A stretch of DNA of 64,000 nucleotides from Homalodisca vitripennis (lineage: Eukaryota; Arthropoda; Insecta; Hemiptera; Cicadellidae). The position numbers and the translations under genes were made by a program. Of the stretch, positions 1 to 10,717 are shown piece by piece. Below the pieces are notes generated by a model. That model did not search any database. It had not been told where the DNA came from and was given only the letters and a program-made list of their open reading frames with translations. Location of the stretch: NCBI RefSeq assembly GCF_021130785.1, contig NC_060213.1, positions 133,066,001 to 133,130,000 of the forward strand. The letters run 5' to 3'. Positions within the stretch are counted from its first letter, which is position 1; each line of letters starts with the position of its first letter.

Positions 1-690
1 TTAATTGAATCAATTTACAAATTATCGCTTAGATATATTATCATAGAACAAAATAACATTATGTGCCCGTGATAAAGTTCCAGTTTGATCGTCTTCTACA
101 GAGCGCTAACCGATAATACCGCTATTACTCAGTTATATTTCACCTATAAGCGGCTTACCCTTAATTAAATTGGCCATTAGGTCTGCTACCTCTTAGCCAA
201 ATTATAATACGGTTTAATTACTTGCTCGCCAATGAGTTATACCTTGCTGTAACACCGCAGTTTTCCTACCCCAACTATGTAACGTTAGTCATTAAAGTCA
301 TAATATAGAAAGTAAGTAGGAAATTGTAAACTTTTATTTTTTAAATCACACAGAAAAATTTAAATTTTATTTTTTAGTGTCTCTCGACGCTACAGTGTTA
401 CATTTGTTAGCAATAAAATGAATAAAGGTTTAAAATTGATTCAAATTTCTAGTTCTCGTTAAAAAAAATAGTCCGCATTTCAAAACAATCAAACTTTTGA
501 TCCTCTAAACCACCCTTTCTTTGAATAGGTTATTCAGTCGTCTAGGCTTCCGATGTTACATTGCAGACAAATAAATCCTCCTTGTTGAACACAACAATTA
601 TCCGCCATTGACTCACAAACGAGTGGACGTATGTTACAGAACATTAATTGAATAATCAAAAGCTCTAAAACTTCTCACAAAATGGCCAAA
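1..690. other. AT-rich DNA, nothing recognised
   Basis: No coding frame, RNA gene or clear repeat could be identified in this stretch. It is AT-rich with short A and T runs and frequent stops in all frames. Confidence 0.6.
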
Positions 691-694
691 CTCC

Positions 695-1100
695 TGTCAT
701 ATACAGTACTTTAATTTGTGAAAGACAGCAGCGATGAGGTACTCGCCAAAGTTGAACAATAACGCGTTAATAACCACCGATCATGGGAGTATGCCAACAT
801 GACACAGTGTTGCCAACTGTTCCCCGGCTTAGTTACATTGTGTCCGCGCCATTGATATATTCGCGTTCCTGCCGTTAAACCTCTTAAATTGAGCCTATAT
901 CGTCCTTCGGCTCTCAACTTGTAATGAGTGGGTTTAACGGGGCAGAATATTTGTCTTATAAGCTTTGTTGAGAAGAATAATTCACTTCGGGTGACTTCGG
1001 CAAAGTTTTATTGAAATGTTGTTTTGACTTTAACGCATGGGCGTTTAAAAGAGGGGACTCAGGGAACTCAAACCCCCCTCCCCGAAATTTTGAAAGGCAA
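695..1100. other. Slightly GC-richer island, unassigned
   Basis: Bases about 700-940 are visibly less AT-rich than their surroundings and hold a 68-codon frame on the minus strand (711-917) that resembles no family I know. Bases 1060-1090 hold short C runs. It may be part of an old mobile element, but no terminal repeats or target duplications were seen. I cannot assign a function. Confidence 0.3.
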
Positions 1101-1174
1101 ACATTAAAACTGCACTGGGTAGTTTAAATTACTCTATTACTCTATACATAGTAGTTATTCTGAAATTGTCTCGT

Positions 1175-1385
1175 TCCCATCATGGTTACTTATAAGACCA
1201 ATGTCAAATTATTTGCTATCACTCAGCCAAAATCCCATTGAGTTACATACACTCCTATTGAACTCGTGTTACTTAGATAGAAATGAAATTTCGTGTAATT
1301 TCAAATCTATACATCTATTCGTTCTCGAGATAACCGTGAGGACAGACGGTACGATATGCTTCACTAACGCTCAGGTCATACCATA
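1175..1385 (+). repeat. Dispersed repeat family A, copy 1
   Basis: This is a degenerate copy of a repeat seen at least ten times in the window. Shared landmarks in this orientation, in order, are a 'GGTTACYTATAAGACC' block, 'CTCAGCCAAA', a 'TTGAACTCGTGTT' block, 'GAAATGAAATTTCGTG' and 'GTTCTCGAGATA'. The sequence ends with another 'TTCACTAACGCTCAG' block near 1360, so part of the unit may be reiterated. No coding potential is shared between the copies. The family could be a non-autonomous transposon or an old satellite-like element; no terminal structure was resolved. Confidence 0.55.
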
Positions 1386-1844
1386 ATGTCCGTCAATCGG
1401 ATATGTTTTCAAATTACTTAAGGGGAGTCTAAATTCCATTTAACGATAATGTTAACTTTATGTTACATATCTCTGGAAGTAAGTAACCTAGAAACCTACA
1501 TTTTTGTTTGTTTTGAAAAAACAGCTCTTTAGTTTAGTTCCGCGAAAATTATTGTTATTATTGGTAAAAAATAAAAAAATTGGTGATTTTTTTTTTTAAA
1601 TATGATTTTTTGTAAATTATTTTTTTATATTTTTCCATTTTCAAAATATTTATTTATAATTGGAATATTTTGAAACTTTAGGAGGGAACTAGTGTTTATA
1701 GTAATGCAGCTACAGTAAAAATTTTGGCTATCCTACCTATAAACCGTTCTTGAGATATATCACATCAAATGTACAAAAATTGCTATTTTTGCGGAAAACT
1801 GCAAAAATGTAAAAATTAACACCAAAATATAAGTTATATTACCT
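1386..1844. other. AT-rich low-complexity stretch
   Basis: Long T and A runs dominate, especially 1550-1680. Nothing coding was seen. It directly follows the 3' end of the Mutator-like pseudogene (minus strand) and may include that element's non-coding end. Confidence 0.5.
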
Positions 1845-2716
1845 TTAGTGTAATCCTGCACCATAAGATGGGTTCTCTGGGTCTTCTGACTCCTGGTAAA
1901 TGTCTTCCAGTCTTCTTTTGCCCTAATGTCCTGCTTTGTCGGATTTTTTTTCAAGGGTCAGTCATGGCCTTTTCTGCTTTTCGGAGTCGGTCCAAGTCCC
2001 ATCTTCTTCATAGCGGCAAGCATGTTAGATCCTACTTCCAACCCTAACCCCTCTAATATTTTACACTTGCTGGAAAACCCCTTCATTAAATGATAGCACA
2101 GCATCATGTGCGCCAAATTTCAAGGTGTGCAATCCGTAACAAAAAGTCCTTTTAGGAATACGAGACCATTATGAGGTTTGTTTAGTGACTCATTTGGGTT
2201 CTGGGACTTCCCTTTGAGGCACTTTGATACTCGTAATTAAACTCTGGATCAGACAGGCTCTTGAAAATTGGTTTTAATTTCAACATAATGACTTCAGGGA
2301 GATGGAAATGTTTTGGCCATGGTCATAGGATTTATTTTTCGAGTTCTGCTTTTTTATATTTACGTCCACTTCATCATTCGGATACAATTGATGTGTTGGC
2401 GTTTCATTTGTAGATTGGACATGAAAATAATGTTTGCCCAAACACAGCTTTCTTCATCTCAACTACACTATGGGTGTTCCTCCTAATTGATAATCCATAA
2501 AACGTCTGAAGCTTTTGAACCGCAGCAGTCGTTAGTCGGTTTTTCCCCAGACAAAGGTTTCCCATCTGACAATTTTTCTTTTTTACATTTATCTTTTAGA
2601 GTGCGTAGGCGAGTCCCCATATGCTTCTGTACATGACCTACGCACTCTAGTTTTCTAATTACTACATCAGGTCCATAAGGGTAGGGATTCAGATTGATTA
2701 CAGTTGCACGAACCAA
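1845..2716 (-). pseudogene. Mutator-like transposase fragment, frameshifted
   Basis: This is the C-terminal part of a DNA-transposon transposase of the Mutator-like kind found in many arthropod genomes. Read on the minus strand, pieces of one protein appear in order in alternating frames. An 'ECVGHVQKHMGTRLR' block at about 2590-2640 is the family's most recognisable motif. It is followed by 'YGLSIRRNTHSVVEMKKAVF' at about 2440-2500, 'TNETPTHQLYPNDE' near 2370-2410, 'GLHTLKFGAHDAVLSFNEG' near 2080-2140 and a 'DPENPSYGAG' tail, with the stop at 1845-1847. At least three frameshifts and several in-frame stops separate these pieces, so the gene is dead. The N-terminal half, including most of the catalytic region, is missing, and similarity fades upstream of 2716. 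The family call is from remembered protein motifs; the broken state is visible directly. Confidence 0.72.
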
Positions 2717-4440
2717 GGAGCTTTTTTACTAAAACTGAGTTGCTGCAGGCCTTATTTTATTGATTTTTTTTCGTGGCTTTATAATTTATGTGTTACAAAG
2801 TGTTATATTATTCATTGGAAAGAGGAAATTTCAAACTGTAATATTCAATAAAAAACCCAAAATTGAAAAAAAATATTTTTTTTCAATTTACATTCCCCAT
2901 AAGGTTTTTAAACCAATTAAAAAAAAAAATATTACCTATATGATGATCTAGCCAAGATAAAATTGTGCACAAATACGATGGCCGTCTTCTTCGAAACTAG
3001 AGAAGATTTCCTCTCAGAAAAAAACTCCGTATACTTCTGTATGAAGATATCTCGTCTTGTATTTAAACAATTAAAGGAAAATTTAAAATGACATCAGGCT
3101 CGCTTTGAAACATTTGTAAAATTCTAGCTCAGCACCTTTTTATGTGAAACATATAACCCGGGATGTATTTAGTTTATAGTAAAGTGTAATACTTTTTGAG
3201 TATTTAACCAATCAAGTAACCAAAAGATTGAGATTAGTTCTTAAAGGCCAGTACATATATTGAAAAATTAAAAAAGCGTTTAAATTACAATTAATTATAC
3301 CTTTAAGGTTAAACATCTTCCTTAACGTTTCGATCAAAATGGTCTGCATGAGGATTAGCATTGTTCTTATGGAGGAAAACTCAAGTTTCGTTTTACTGCT
3401 GCCCGGTTATTGACTGATAAAATTGAATTTAGTCCCTTCAGTCAAGACTGACACCAGCTGTATTGTGCTGTGTATGAATTGTCTAAACCAAATCCGTTTC
3501 TGGTCATCTAACAAAAATGGAGAGAGCCTTCAATACTCTAGAAACTAAAAGCAGTGCTCCATCTAGATTGCGTTGTTTCAGAAAAAAAGGCCGCAGTCGT
3601 GCGTGTATTGAGTTATATTAGTTAAAACCAATTATTTTTGAAGCTTTATTAGTTGTATTAATACTGCGTTTTATTTTATCATGAGGTACTCAAATTATAT
3701 ATATTATTAAATCTGTCTCAAAGATAAAAATTAAAGTACGAGAACTTACATCAAAGTGATGTGTATATAAAAGATAAATGTCTATATGGGCACGTTTTAT
3801 CAAAAAGAGAGCAATAAATATTCGTGTAACTCGTTTTTAATTTACTTTTTTCTTAGTGTTAAGGAAGTCAAATGTTGTATTTTTACATTTTTTTTAAATA
3901 AAAATAATATTCTTAGGCCCAATAACGTATGGATGTTGAACATATGCTTTTATTTACGAGCATATGTTCGTAAGTTTTTCATGAATGGACTCGAGGCGTT
4001 GAGTTGCCATATAATAAGGGACAGTTCTGTATGTTTGCGTTATTCTCCGCGTTTTGGCATTTCTAAGAATGCATGGAATTTTTAATACTTGTTTCGGCAA
4101 CATTTTCCTTTACATTTGCAAATATTTTCACTGTGAGAAGCTTCGTTTTGAAAATGGATTTCTTAGCGTGTTTTCCTTATATGGCAAGAAAAGGCCAAGG
4201 TTTTTACTTCCAACCAAGCTTAATATTTCCTATCTCATAGAGAGTGGAGGAAGATTGTTGGTCTAATTTCCACTTGTTTACCCAATCTTAATATTGTTAT
4301 CATTACTGACAAGGTACATGCAGCAGCATATACACAACCTTTCTGAGTACGCTAAAATTTGCATTAGTTTACTACCGTTTATGTCATTGGCTGAGCTTTA
4401 GCGAAGCCTCCCACTTGTGAGGCTGGAAAAATTTTTCAAT
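2717..4440. other. AT-rich DNA, nothing recognised
   Basis: No supported gene. The overlapping frames at 3786-4085 and 4054-4266 are low-complexity, lack recognisable domains and sit in AT-rich sequence, so I treat them as chance. A short imperfect hairpin (AGCCTC/GAGGCT) lies near 4405-4425. Confidence 0.5.
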
Positions 4441-4570
4441 TTTGTCTATGTGTCTATGTTTTGGCGGTGAAGAGGAAACTATTTTCCGGATATTTTTTTA
4501 TCGATCACTGACACAAGTTGGCAAATCTACGTTTCGAGATCTGCAATGTGATCTCTTCTTCAGGTGTATA
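4441..4570 (-). mobile_element. Penelope-like element 3'-region fragment
   Basis: On the minus strand this matches the end of the PLE at 62.7-63.5 kb. It contains CTGAAGA, a GAGATC/GATCTC stem and GAAACGTA (4528-4563), then a degenerate run to 'TCCGGAAAATAGTTTCC'. It is non-coding. A second direct copy lies about 590 bp away at 5040-5155, a spacing that could reflect the pseudo-LTR arrangement of PLEs, although the intervening DNA shows no coding trace. Confidence 0.6.
4528..4563 (-). ncRNA. Minimal hammerhead-ribozyme-like motif
   Basis: Read on the minus strand: CTGAAGA core, one extra A, stem II GAGATC pairing with GATCTC across the 8-nt loop ACATTGCA, then GAAAC directly followed by GTA. 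Minimal hammerheads with almost no stem III, thought to act as dimers, are known from the flanks of animal Penelope-like elements. The stem is perfect in this copy. Activity is not implied, and the extra A between core and stem departs from the consensus. Confidence 0.5.
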
Positions 4571-5035
4571 TATTACACAAACTTTATATAATTTATAAAT
4601 AGTAAATAATAAATGAATAAGCTCAATATGTGGTAATAATGTATTTTCTTTCATAATATAATTTTGAAACAGCAGTTTGTGTTTGATTAATGTATGTATT
4701 AAATATCCAAGGAGAGATAAAACAGCGCTGAGAAGAGGGGATATTTAGTGTTGTAGTGTTGTTTGACAACTGAGTGGTTGAAAGAGTGTGCTTTACAGTA
4801 CAAACACTCGTCCCAGTTATTAATTATCACTAAAACACTCATCATATTATAGTAGGCTATATCCACAAATTTGTGTAAAGAGTGGAATCCACAATGTAGA
4901 GAAGTGTATAAGCTCTTTACACTGAGTTATAACAATGCACTTCAGGTTCACCACTGAGCCAGTCTACACAGTTTTAGAAATGGCTCCTGGTACGAATTTT
5001 GATTTTTCACCCCATACACCAACAATGATATTACA

Positions 5036-5155
5036 TTTTGGTTATGGCGGTGAAGAGAAACTATTTTCCGGAAAATTGTTTTATCGTTCAGGTGACACAA
5101 GCAGATGGCAAATCTACGTTTCGAAATATGCAATCTGATCTCATCCTCAGGTAGA
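5036..5155 (-). mobile_element. Penelope-like element 3'-region fragment, second direct copy
   Basis: This matches the fragment at 4441-4570 in the same orientation, including the 'GGCGGTGAAGAG' and 'AACTATTTTCCGGA' blocks on the plus strand. The hammerhead-like motif (5115-5150) is decayed: the core reads CTGAGGA and the stem is partly lost, so self-cleavage is unlikely here. The overlapping frames on both strands (4935-5138) have no protein similarity. Confidence 0.58.
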
Positions 5156-5344
5156 TAATTACCTTAATGCATAATTTCAATCTTGGTTAAGATAAACAAA
5201 TCATAACAGAGCGTTGTGCCTTGCGTAGATCAGGAATCACAATTAATATTTTGTGTGTGTCAACTCCTAGCACATAAACAAAAACAACACTACTTTTGAA
5301 ACCCAACTGAAAGATACAGGTCTCAATAGATCTGCATTAAACGA

Positions 5345-5419
5345 CCAACCACTGAATAACCAGTAGTTTACTCACCTGGTGATATGAGGACATCAGATTG
5401 CAGATCTCAAAACGTAGTT
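5345..5419 (+). mobile_element. Penelope-like element 3'-end fragment abutting C-rich array
   Basis: This plus-strand copy ends with 'CAGATTGCAGATCTC' then AAAACGTAG, the decayed form of the PLE end. It runs straight into the C15A array. It faces the two minus-strand copies at 4.5 and 5.1 kb. Confidence 0.5.
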
Positions 5420-5518
5420 CCCCCCCCCCCCACCCCCCCCCCCCCCCACCCCCCCCCCCCCCCACCCCCCCCCCCCCCCACCCCCCCCCCCCCCCACCCC
5501 CCCCCCCCCCCACCCCCC
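5420..5518 (+). repeat. Perfect 16-bp C15A tandem array
   Basis: A run of 12 C is followed by A, then five units of exactly 15 C separated by single A residues (A at 5432, 5448, 5464, 5480, 5496, 5512), ending in CCCCCC. The period is exactly 16 bp with no error. The minus strand is G15T, so G-quadruplex (and i-motif on plus) formation is expected. A glycine-rich frame on the minus strand is a by-product of the repeat. Confidence 0.95.
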
Positions 5519-6280
5519 ATTTACGTTTAGACTCATGTTTGTGTAAATGAGTACAATGTAGACTTGATTAATCAATAACTCCTTCTTAAATTCTTTTTTT
5601 GAAAATTGGTGGTCTCAAAGGATAACAGAGAAGGTCTACAATGTCTGCACACAAGGTTTTGAAGTAAATTAAACAAGTAGTTTTTGAGAACGTTTAGTCT
5701 ATTTCCTTCTTCAGGTATTTAAGCCTTACAAGTTAAGTCTTAAAGGTCATTATATATTAGTTTATCAAAATTTTTGTATTTTCGCCATACAAAAAAAATT
5801 AAGGCACATCGAAATAAAGCTTATTGAAATTTTTAATTATTTTCTATTATATTTATTGTGTGTTAACATATTAAGTATAATAAATTTATAAAATAAAGAA
5901 CGCACAGAGGTCAATTAAAGTTTTAATGGACAACTAAATATACGTGGAATTTTCGTGGCGACGCGTTACTTTTTCTAACTCTGGAATAATCTTTGTACTA
6001 AAACTAATAATTAATGCCAAAAAATGGAAATAAAGGTGCGGGCTGTGAAGAGAGAGCTTTTAACTCTTAAACATTTCACGTCAGATCTGAGCGATGTTTA
6101 GATTGCTCAGTCAGCCAGACACTGCAGTAATCACAGATCAGCTGTATGCAAAGAGCGACAGAGGTGACGCACTTATATCACCGCAAAGTAATCACTGCTT
6201 GCTGCAGGTATAAACAAATAATTATTAAAAAATATGAGTGGTAAAGTTCAAATACAAATATACAAGTATTCTTACATATA
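5519..6280. other. Mostly unassigned, with a decayed retroelement end
   Basis: At about 5590-5720 the minus strand reads ACCTGAAGAAGG... then AAACGTTCT, which resembles the usual end of Penelope-like elements without a convincing stem. A related sequence lies at 18,330-18,430. The rest is AT-rich with no recognised feature. Confidence 0.35.
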
Positions 6281-6283
6281 GGG

Positions 6284-6545
6284 TGTAGATTAAGTCTTGA
6301 TACGCCTGGATATATTCCAAAGGGATTGAGATATTCATGTAAAATCACCAATACCTATTAAAATGCTGTTATGGACTTTTTGGAGGGTACGAATATTTCG
6401 CCTCTTTTTTTCAAAGGGGGGTAGAGGGGGGTCACTTTAAATTTTCAAATTGCAATCCCTATATTGTGACGTCATTTGAAAGTTAAATTCAACAGAAACA
6501 CTAAGAATACATCTTTAATGCCGCTTTATCTAGCAACAGTTATGG
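6284..6545 (+). repeat. Dispersed repeat family B, copy 1
   Basis: This starts with a block 'GATACGCCTGGATATATTCC', passes 'GGGATTGAGATAT' and a CT/G-rich 'AAAGGGGGGTAGAGGGGGGT' stretch, and ends near 'CAGTTATGGGCAAA'. The next copy begins about 283 bp later in the same direction and an inverted copy follows at about 6.9-7.3 kb. It has no coding content. Confidence 0.7.
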
Positions 6546-6567
6546 GCAAAAAACCCATTGTATTTAA

Positions 6568-6800
6568 GGGTGTAAATTATGTTCTGATACGTCTGGACAT
6601 ATTCCAAACGGATTAAGATATCAATGTACAACCTTCACCATATTCATTAAATTACTTTTTTGGATATGAGGGCAAACTTTCCAAAATTAAAACCCCTATC
6701 TTGTTTATATGTTATATTAAAGGTCTATTGAATAGAAACACAATGACACTAAGAAAACATATCTATGCCGTTTCTAGAAAAAGTTATGGGCAAATTAACG
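6568..6800 (+). repeat. Dispersed repeat family B, copy 2
   Basis: A direct repeat of 6284-6545, with 'AAGGGTGTAAATTATG', 'GATACGTCTGGACATATTCC' and 'AGTTATGGGCAAA' in the same order. The purine-rich middle section is shortened relative to copy 1. Confidence 0.68.
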
Positions 6801-6884
6801 AAAAACAAAATAATCTGTATACCCAATGGCAATGTCTTGCGCATATCAACACAGTGCATGGGTGATATGTTTTAGTAAGATTTG

Positions 6885-7278
6885 AGTTTATCCCTTTACG
6901 TAGTATCTAGTGTTTCTGGTGTGCATAGTTTTTTGTAAGAAGTTATTTTGCTACGTGGCATTACATTTTAAGGGATTATTTGCCCTTAACTGTGGATAGT
7001 ATCGTAGAAGAGATGTTTTTCTTCATGTAATTGTGTTTCGATTTGTGAATAACCTTTTAATGACATATCACAAGGATAGGGGTTGATATTTAAAAATTTA
7101 AAGTTAACCCTTTCCACCCCCCTTTGAAAAGGGGAGTAAAATATTACTTATTCCAAAAAAAATCCAAAAAAAAAATTGAATTTGTAAGTACAGTGAAGGT
7201 TTGTACATCTGATATCTCAATCCGTTTGGAATATATCCAGTAGTATCAGGACCCCTTATGTTTACACCCTTATATATT
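6885..7278 (-). repeat. Dispersed repeat family B, inverted copy 3
   Basis: On the minus strand this begins 'AAGGGTGTAAACATAAGG', includes 'GATATATTCCAAACGGATTG', the 'CCCCTTTTCAAAGGGGGGT' block, and extends further than copies 1 and 2 past 'GGGCAAATAATCCC'. It is the longest copy and forms an inverted pair with copies 1 and 2, so the locus could fold into a long imperfect hairpin. Confidence 0.68.
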
Positions 7279-9090
7279 ACATGAAAACAACTAGAATTGC
7301 CACTGTGAAGCAACAGTAGAAAACTGTTGATGGTAATAGCAATATAATTGTACTAATACCTCTTTAAAGTAGGACTTATCCATAGCAAGTCATTGTAAGG
7401 AATATACATAAGTTGACTGTACATTACATAAACATTATGCCATTGAAATATTGTTCCATTGGCAAAAATGAATGAAATCGTCGTAATGATTTCACCTACA
7501 TATAATATGGATATTATAATCTGTATTTTTATGGGTGGATTAAATGCACTAATGTATGCCAATATGTAAACGAGGTAATCGCTTTCATATCAGTCCGTGG
7601 GCAGTATTTGCATTCAACGTCAGTTTGCCGCATTTACTGAAAATAACTATAATATTTTAACTGTAAATAATTACACCTATTATTATCGTGATTTGGACAG
7701 TAGTGATATTGAATGGACTTAAAAAGAATTTTACGTCAGTAATATGTATGGATTGTACCGAATGGACGAAACACATGTGGTTGGATACCGCTAAGGTCGT
7801 AGTAATGAATACTCTATTTGCAAAGTTTACTTATATGTTTAATTGTGGCAAATAAACATAAAAACATCAATTCTAGATGTTAAAAATAAATAATGTTTTA
7901 CCAGGTTGCTGCCAAATAGAGTGATAATGAACTAAATGATATCATGGTGTGGGCCTAATGGTTCCAATGTTCTATGGATATTTTGCATACGAACTTAATG
8001 ATTATTAAAACTTTAAAATTGACTTCCCTTCACGCTGAATTCCACATTAATCTGCCAAATAAAACGTCGACCAGCGTAAGTTACTTTACAACTTTACTTT
8101 ATATTACATTAAAAATTTAGATGTCTCGCATGAAAAGGCTAATTTAATAAGAAACTAGGCTGTAAATTTTCCATTCGGACAGACGCGTGAGAGACATTGC
8201 TCAGCCCGCAAGTTGTTAGCTACAAAGTTCTCGAAAAAAAAAGTAATCCGCGTGCCAATTGGGTTATTAATCCTCCAAGAATTTAGTTCCAAGAACATCG
8301 GATGTAACTTATATTAACCAGTAACGAGTAACAGGGTTGCAAAAATATGTATTATATAAAATACAACTAAATAACGGTACAGTATAAACATTGTAAACAC
8401 AAGGTTTCTTAAATAAAACTATAACGATGTAAACGAGATGTCATGCATTACATTCTCATAAGTTTATCATCGTACTTTGTTATTGTATGATTCTTAGCGA
8501 AATAATAACAAAAAAAAAACTTAATACAAAACACTGTATTATATTGTTAACTGTTAATGGTACATTTTGTTATGATGTGTCGATTTTGGGTTCTGCACCT
8601 ATAAATTACTGTCAAGGCCATGCTGAAACTAAATGATTACACACTAATGAGCATAATCATATTAAACTCACATATATGACATAAAGAAATGATTTAAATA
8701 AAGTTTGAAAAAAATTTAAATTACTACAAGTACGACGTGATTTAATAGCATGCATTTTATTATATTTCGTAAAAACAACTATTTCTATAATGTGAAACGT
8801 ATTAGTTCAATAAAGCTGAAGATTAAGAAAAAATATATGATAATTTTTAAAAGAAATCCATGTAGCTATAAATGTAAATAAAATTGTCTGCACAAGTGAG
8901 AAAGTCTGATGGCACAAACATATCAGCAATCTACAAATTTATTTAATATATAACTGTACAGAAAATATTTTACGAGTTCTTCGGCTTCTTAATCATAAGT
9001 AAGTGTAAAATAGATAAAACTAATATTTAATATTGTTTAGATGTATTATTTTTAACCATACATTGGTTTAGAACCACGTAATCTGATTGG
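7279..9090. other. AT-rich DNA, nothing recognised
   Basis: No gene, RNA or clear repeat recognised. Short frames here are without domain similarity. Confidence 0.5.
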
Positions 9091-9114
9091 TAATCTGCCA
9101 TCAGACAAAGCCAC

Positions 9115-9240
9115 GTCTAGCTTGATCTAGTGGCTCAACGTTGATCCGCACCTAACAAGGTTTAAATCCTCCGGTAAACGTGAGACCAAACCGCACTATC
9201 CAGATTGAGCTGCTTAACCGCTGCGGTATTGTTACAGTTG
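9115..9240 (+). repeat. Possible tRNA-derived SINE fragment
   Basis: A-box-like TGGCTCAACG (about 9130) and B-box-like GGTTTAAATCC (about 9161) are spaced as in a tRNA-type RNA polymerase III promoter. The flanking arms do not fold into a complete tRNA, so a functional tRNA gene is not supported. Either a decayed SINE head or chance is possible. Confidence 0.25.
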
Positions 9241-9454
9241 GGAATCTATTTCACAGCAGCTGTCAGGGTTATATCTGTAACATAATATTTACAGTGGTTG
9301 AGTTCACAGGATTATTTAGAATTATTAAAATGATGAATGAAAGGTCTGTGACTTGATTTACGCTATCTAAGACCGGTAAAATGTAAACATCCAGCCTCTG
9401 TACATGAAATAATTATAGAATATATGCATTATTGCCATTACAGGGTATGGATAC

Positions 9455-9795
9455 ATTTTTATTTTCGTCTGTTAGTCCACACAACATGATGAAAACAAAC
9501 TAACCTATAGTATTTTAAAATGTTCACGAAGCTTCATTTCGTTACAGGAATCGCTGAGTTCAATGATGATGCATGTCACTTCTTGTGAACTGTCTGAGCG
9601 TTAGTGAACATGGTTCTTATGGGTAACCATTATGAATAAGAGTAAATCATAGAATAACTCAATATGTAAAATGAAGATAATAGTTAAAAAATTGTATGTG
9701 AAATAGAAAACATGTAGCCTAATGAAATTAACTTTCGAAATTTCGCTCGCAGCCTCAGCGAAGCCTGTTCCGCGACACGTGGTGTGTGGCGTACT
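9455..9795 (-). repeat. Dispersed repeat family A, copy 2
   Basis: Plus-strand landmarks are 'AACAAACTAACCTATAG', 'CGAAGCTTCATTTC', 'GAGTTCAATGATGATGCATG', 'TGAGCGTTAGTGAACATGG' and 'GGGTAACCATTATG', followed by a more distant block 'CAGCGAAGCCTGTTCCGCGA'. It is one of the best preserved copies and, with 24.1 and 54.6 kb, suggests a unit of about 350-400 bp. Confidence 0.65.
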
Positions 9796-10379
9796 CTGAG
9801 TTTTGTTTTTAAAATTAAACTAAGAAAATTTTTTACCTAGCTAACAAAATGTGTGCACCGTCAATCTAGAACAAGACAAAAATGTTAGTACCATAATATT
9901 CCAGTATTTGGTATACAAAGCAAAAATATTGTAATAAAAAGTAAAACAAATATATTTATTGACCTGACACCTGTCTACAGTCAAATGTTTCTTGACAAGT
10001 ATTTGACAATGTGTCATGTCATTTAAAGTTATTTGTTTGTTAATACTTGAACTGTTTGTAAGGAATTGGTTACATAGTATAACACAAGTTCTGGACACAT
10101 CGTATTATTGTCAAAGTACTTTATCTAGGAGCCCTGGTTTTACTCCCTAGCACAACGTTGGAATAGTAATCTTTAAATGCAGCAGATTAATGTTACTCTG
10201 TTGTAAATTTGTATATTTTTAAGATAAACGCCCTTTCACCGCAGCAATCAAGATTATAGAATAAGATTCTAATCAAACTTAAGCAAAACAGTTATAAGAC
10301 AGATACGTGACTCGAAAAAAACATTATGAAATATAAATACTATTTCAGTTTATAGCTAAATAGTACATAGTCCAGAATG
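9796..10379. other. AT-rich DNA, nothing recognised
   Basis: No supported feature. An 85-codon minus-strand frame (9841-10,098) has no recognisable domain and low-complexity composition. Confidence 0.5.
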
Positions 10380-10489
10380 GAAAAAGATAAAAAAACACGC
10401 CACTGGCAAATATTATACGCCTTATCGATATAAGCGGACGCTGCTAGAAAATGTCAACAGCTGACAAAATAAAATTACGCCAACCATTG

Positions 10490-10527
10490 GATTGAAATGG
10501 TTTTTATTCTGTCCAACCATTTCAATC
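10490..10527. other. Perfect 13-bp hairpin
   Basis: GATTGAAATGGTT and its exact reverse complement flank a 12-nt spacer. The paralogous position near 16,810-16,850 keeps an inverted repeat with a different sequence (TGCTTTTTGCT against AGCAAAGCA). It may be a product of template switching or a conserved structure. Confidence 0.7.
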
Positions 10528-10690
10528 ACTTTTTGAAATTATGCCTATTAGTTTCATAATCTGTAAATTGTAAAAAAAAGATTGTTTTGAAGATTGGCAG
10601 TCTATGTAGAATGTACATCAATTTTGGTTTCAAATAATCGTTTAATCGTGTCATTATTGCATGAGCTCTTTTTTATTTGTTAATAAAAAT

Positions 10691-10717
10691 TATCTTGACT
10701 TTTTTATAGTCAAGATA
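10691..10717. other. Perfect 10-bp hairpin
   Basis: TATCTTGACT and AGTCAAGATA flank a 7-nt T-rich loop. The partner segment near 17,000-17,040 keeps the left arm but not the right, so this hairpin is specific to copy A. A Rho-type or RNA polymerase III role cannot be inferred. Confidence 0.65.

Noticed and set aside
3786..4266. Overlapping frames of 99 and 70 codons as one gene
   Set aside because: Different frames, phenylalanine- and lysine-rich low-complexity products, and no splice signals linking them.
5393..5575. Glycine-rich 60-codon frame on the minus strand
   Set aside because: It is the translation of the C15A array and has no independent support.
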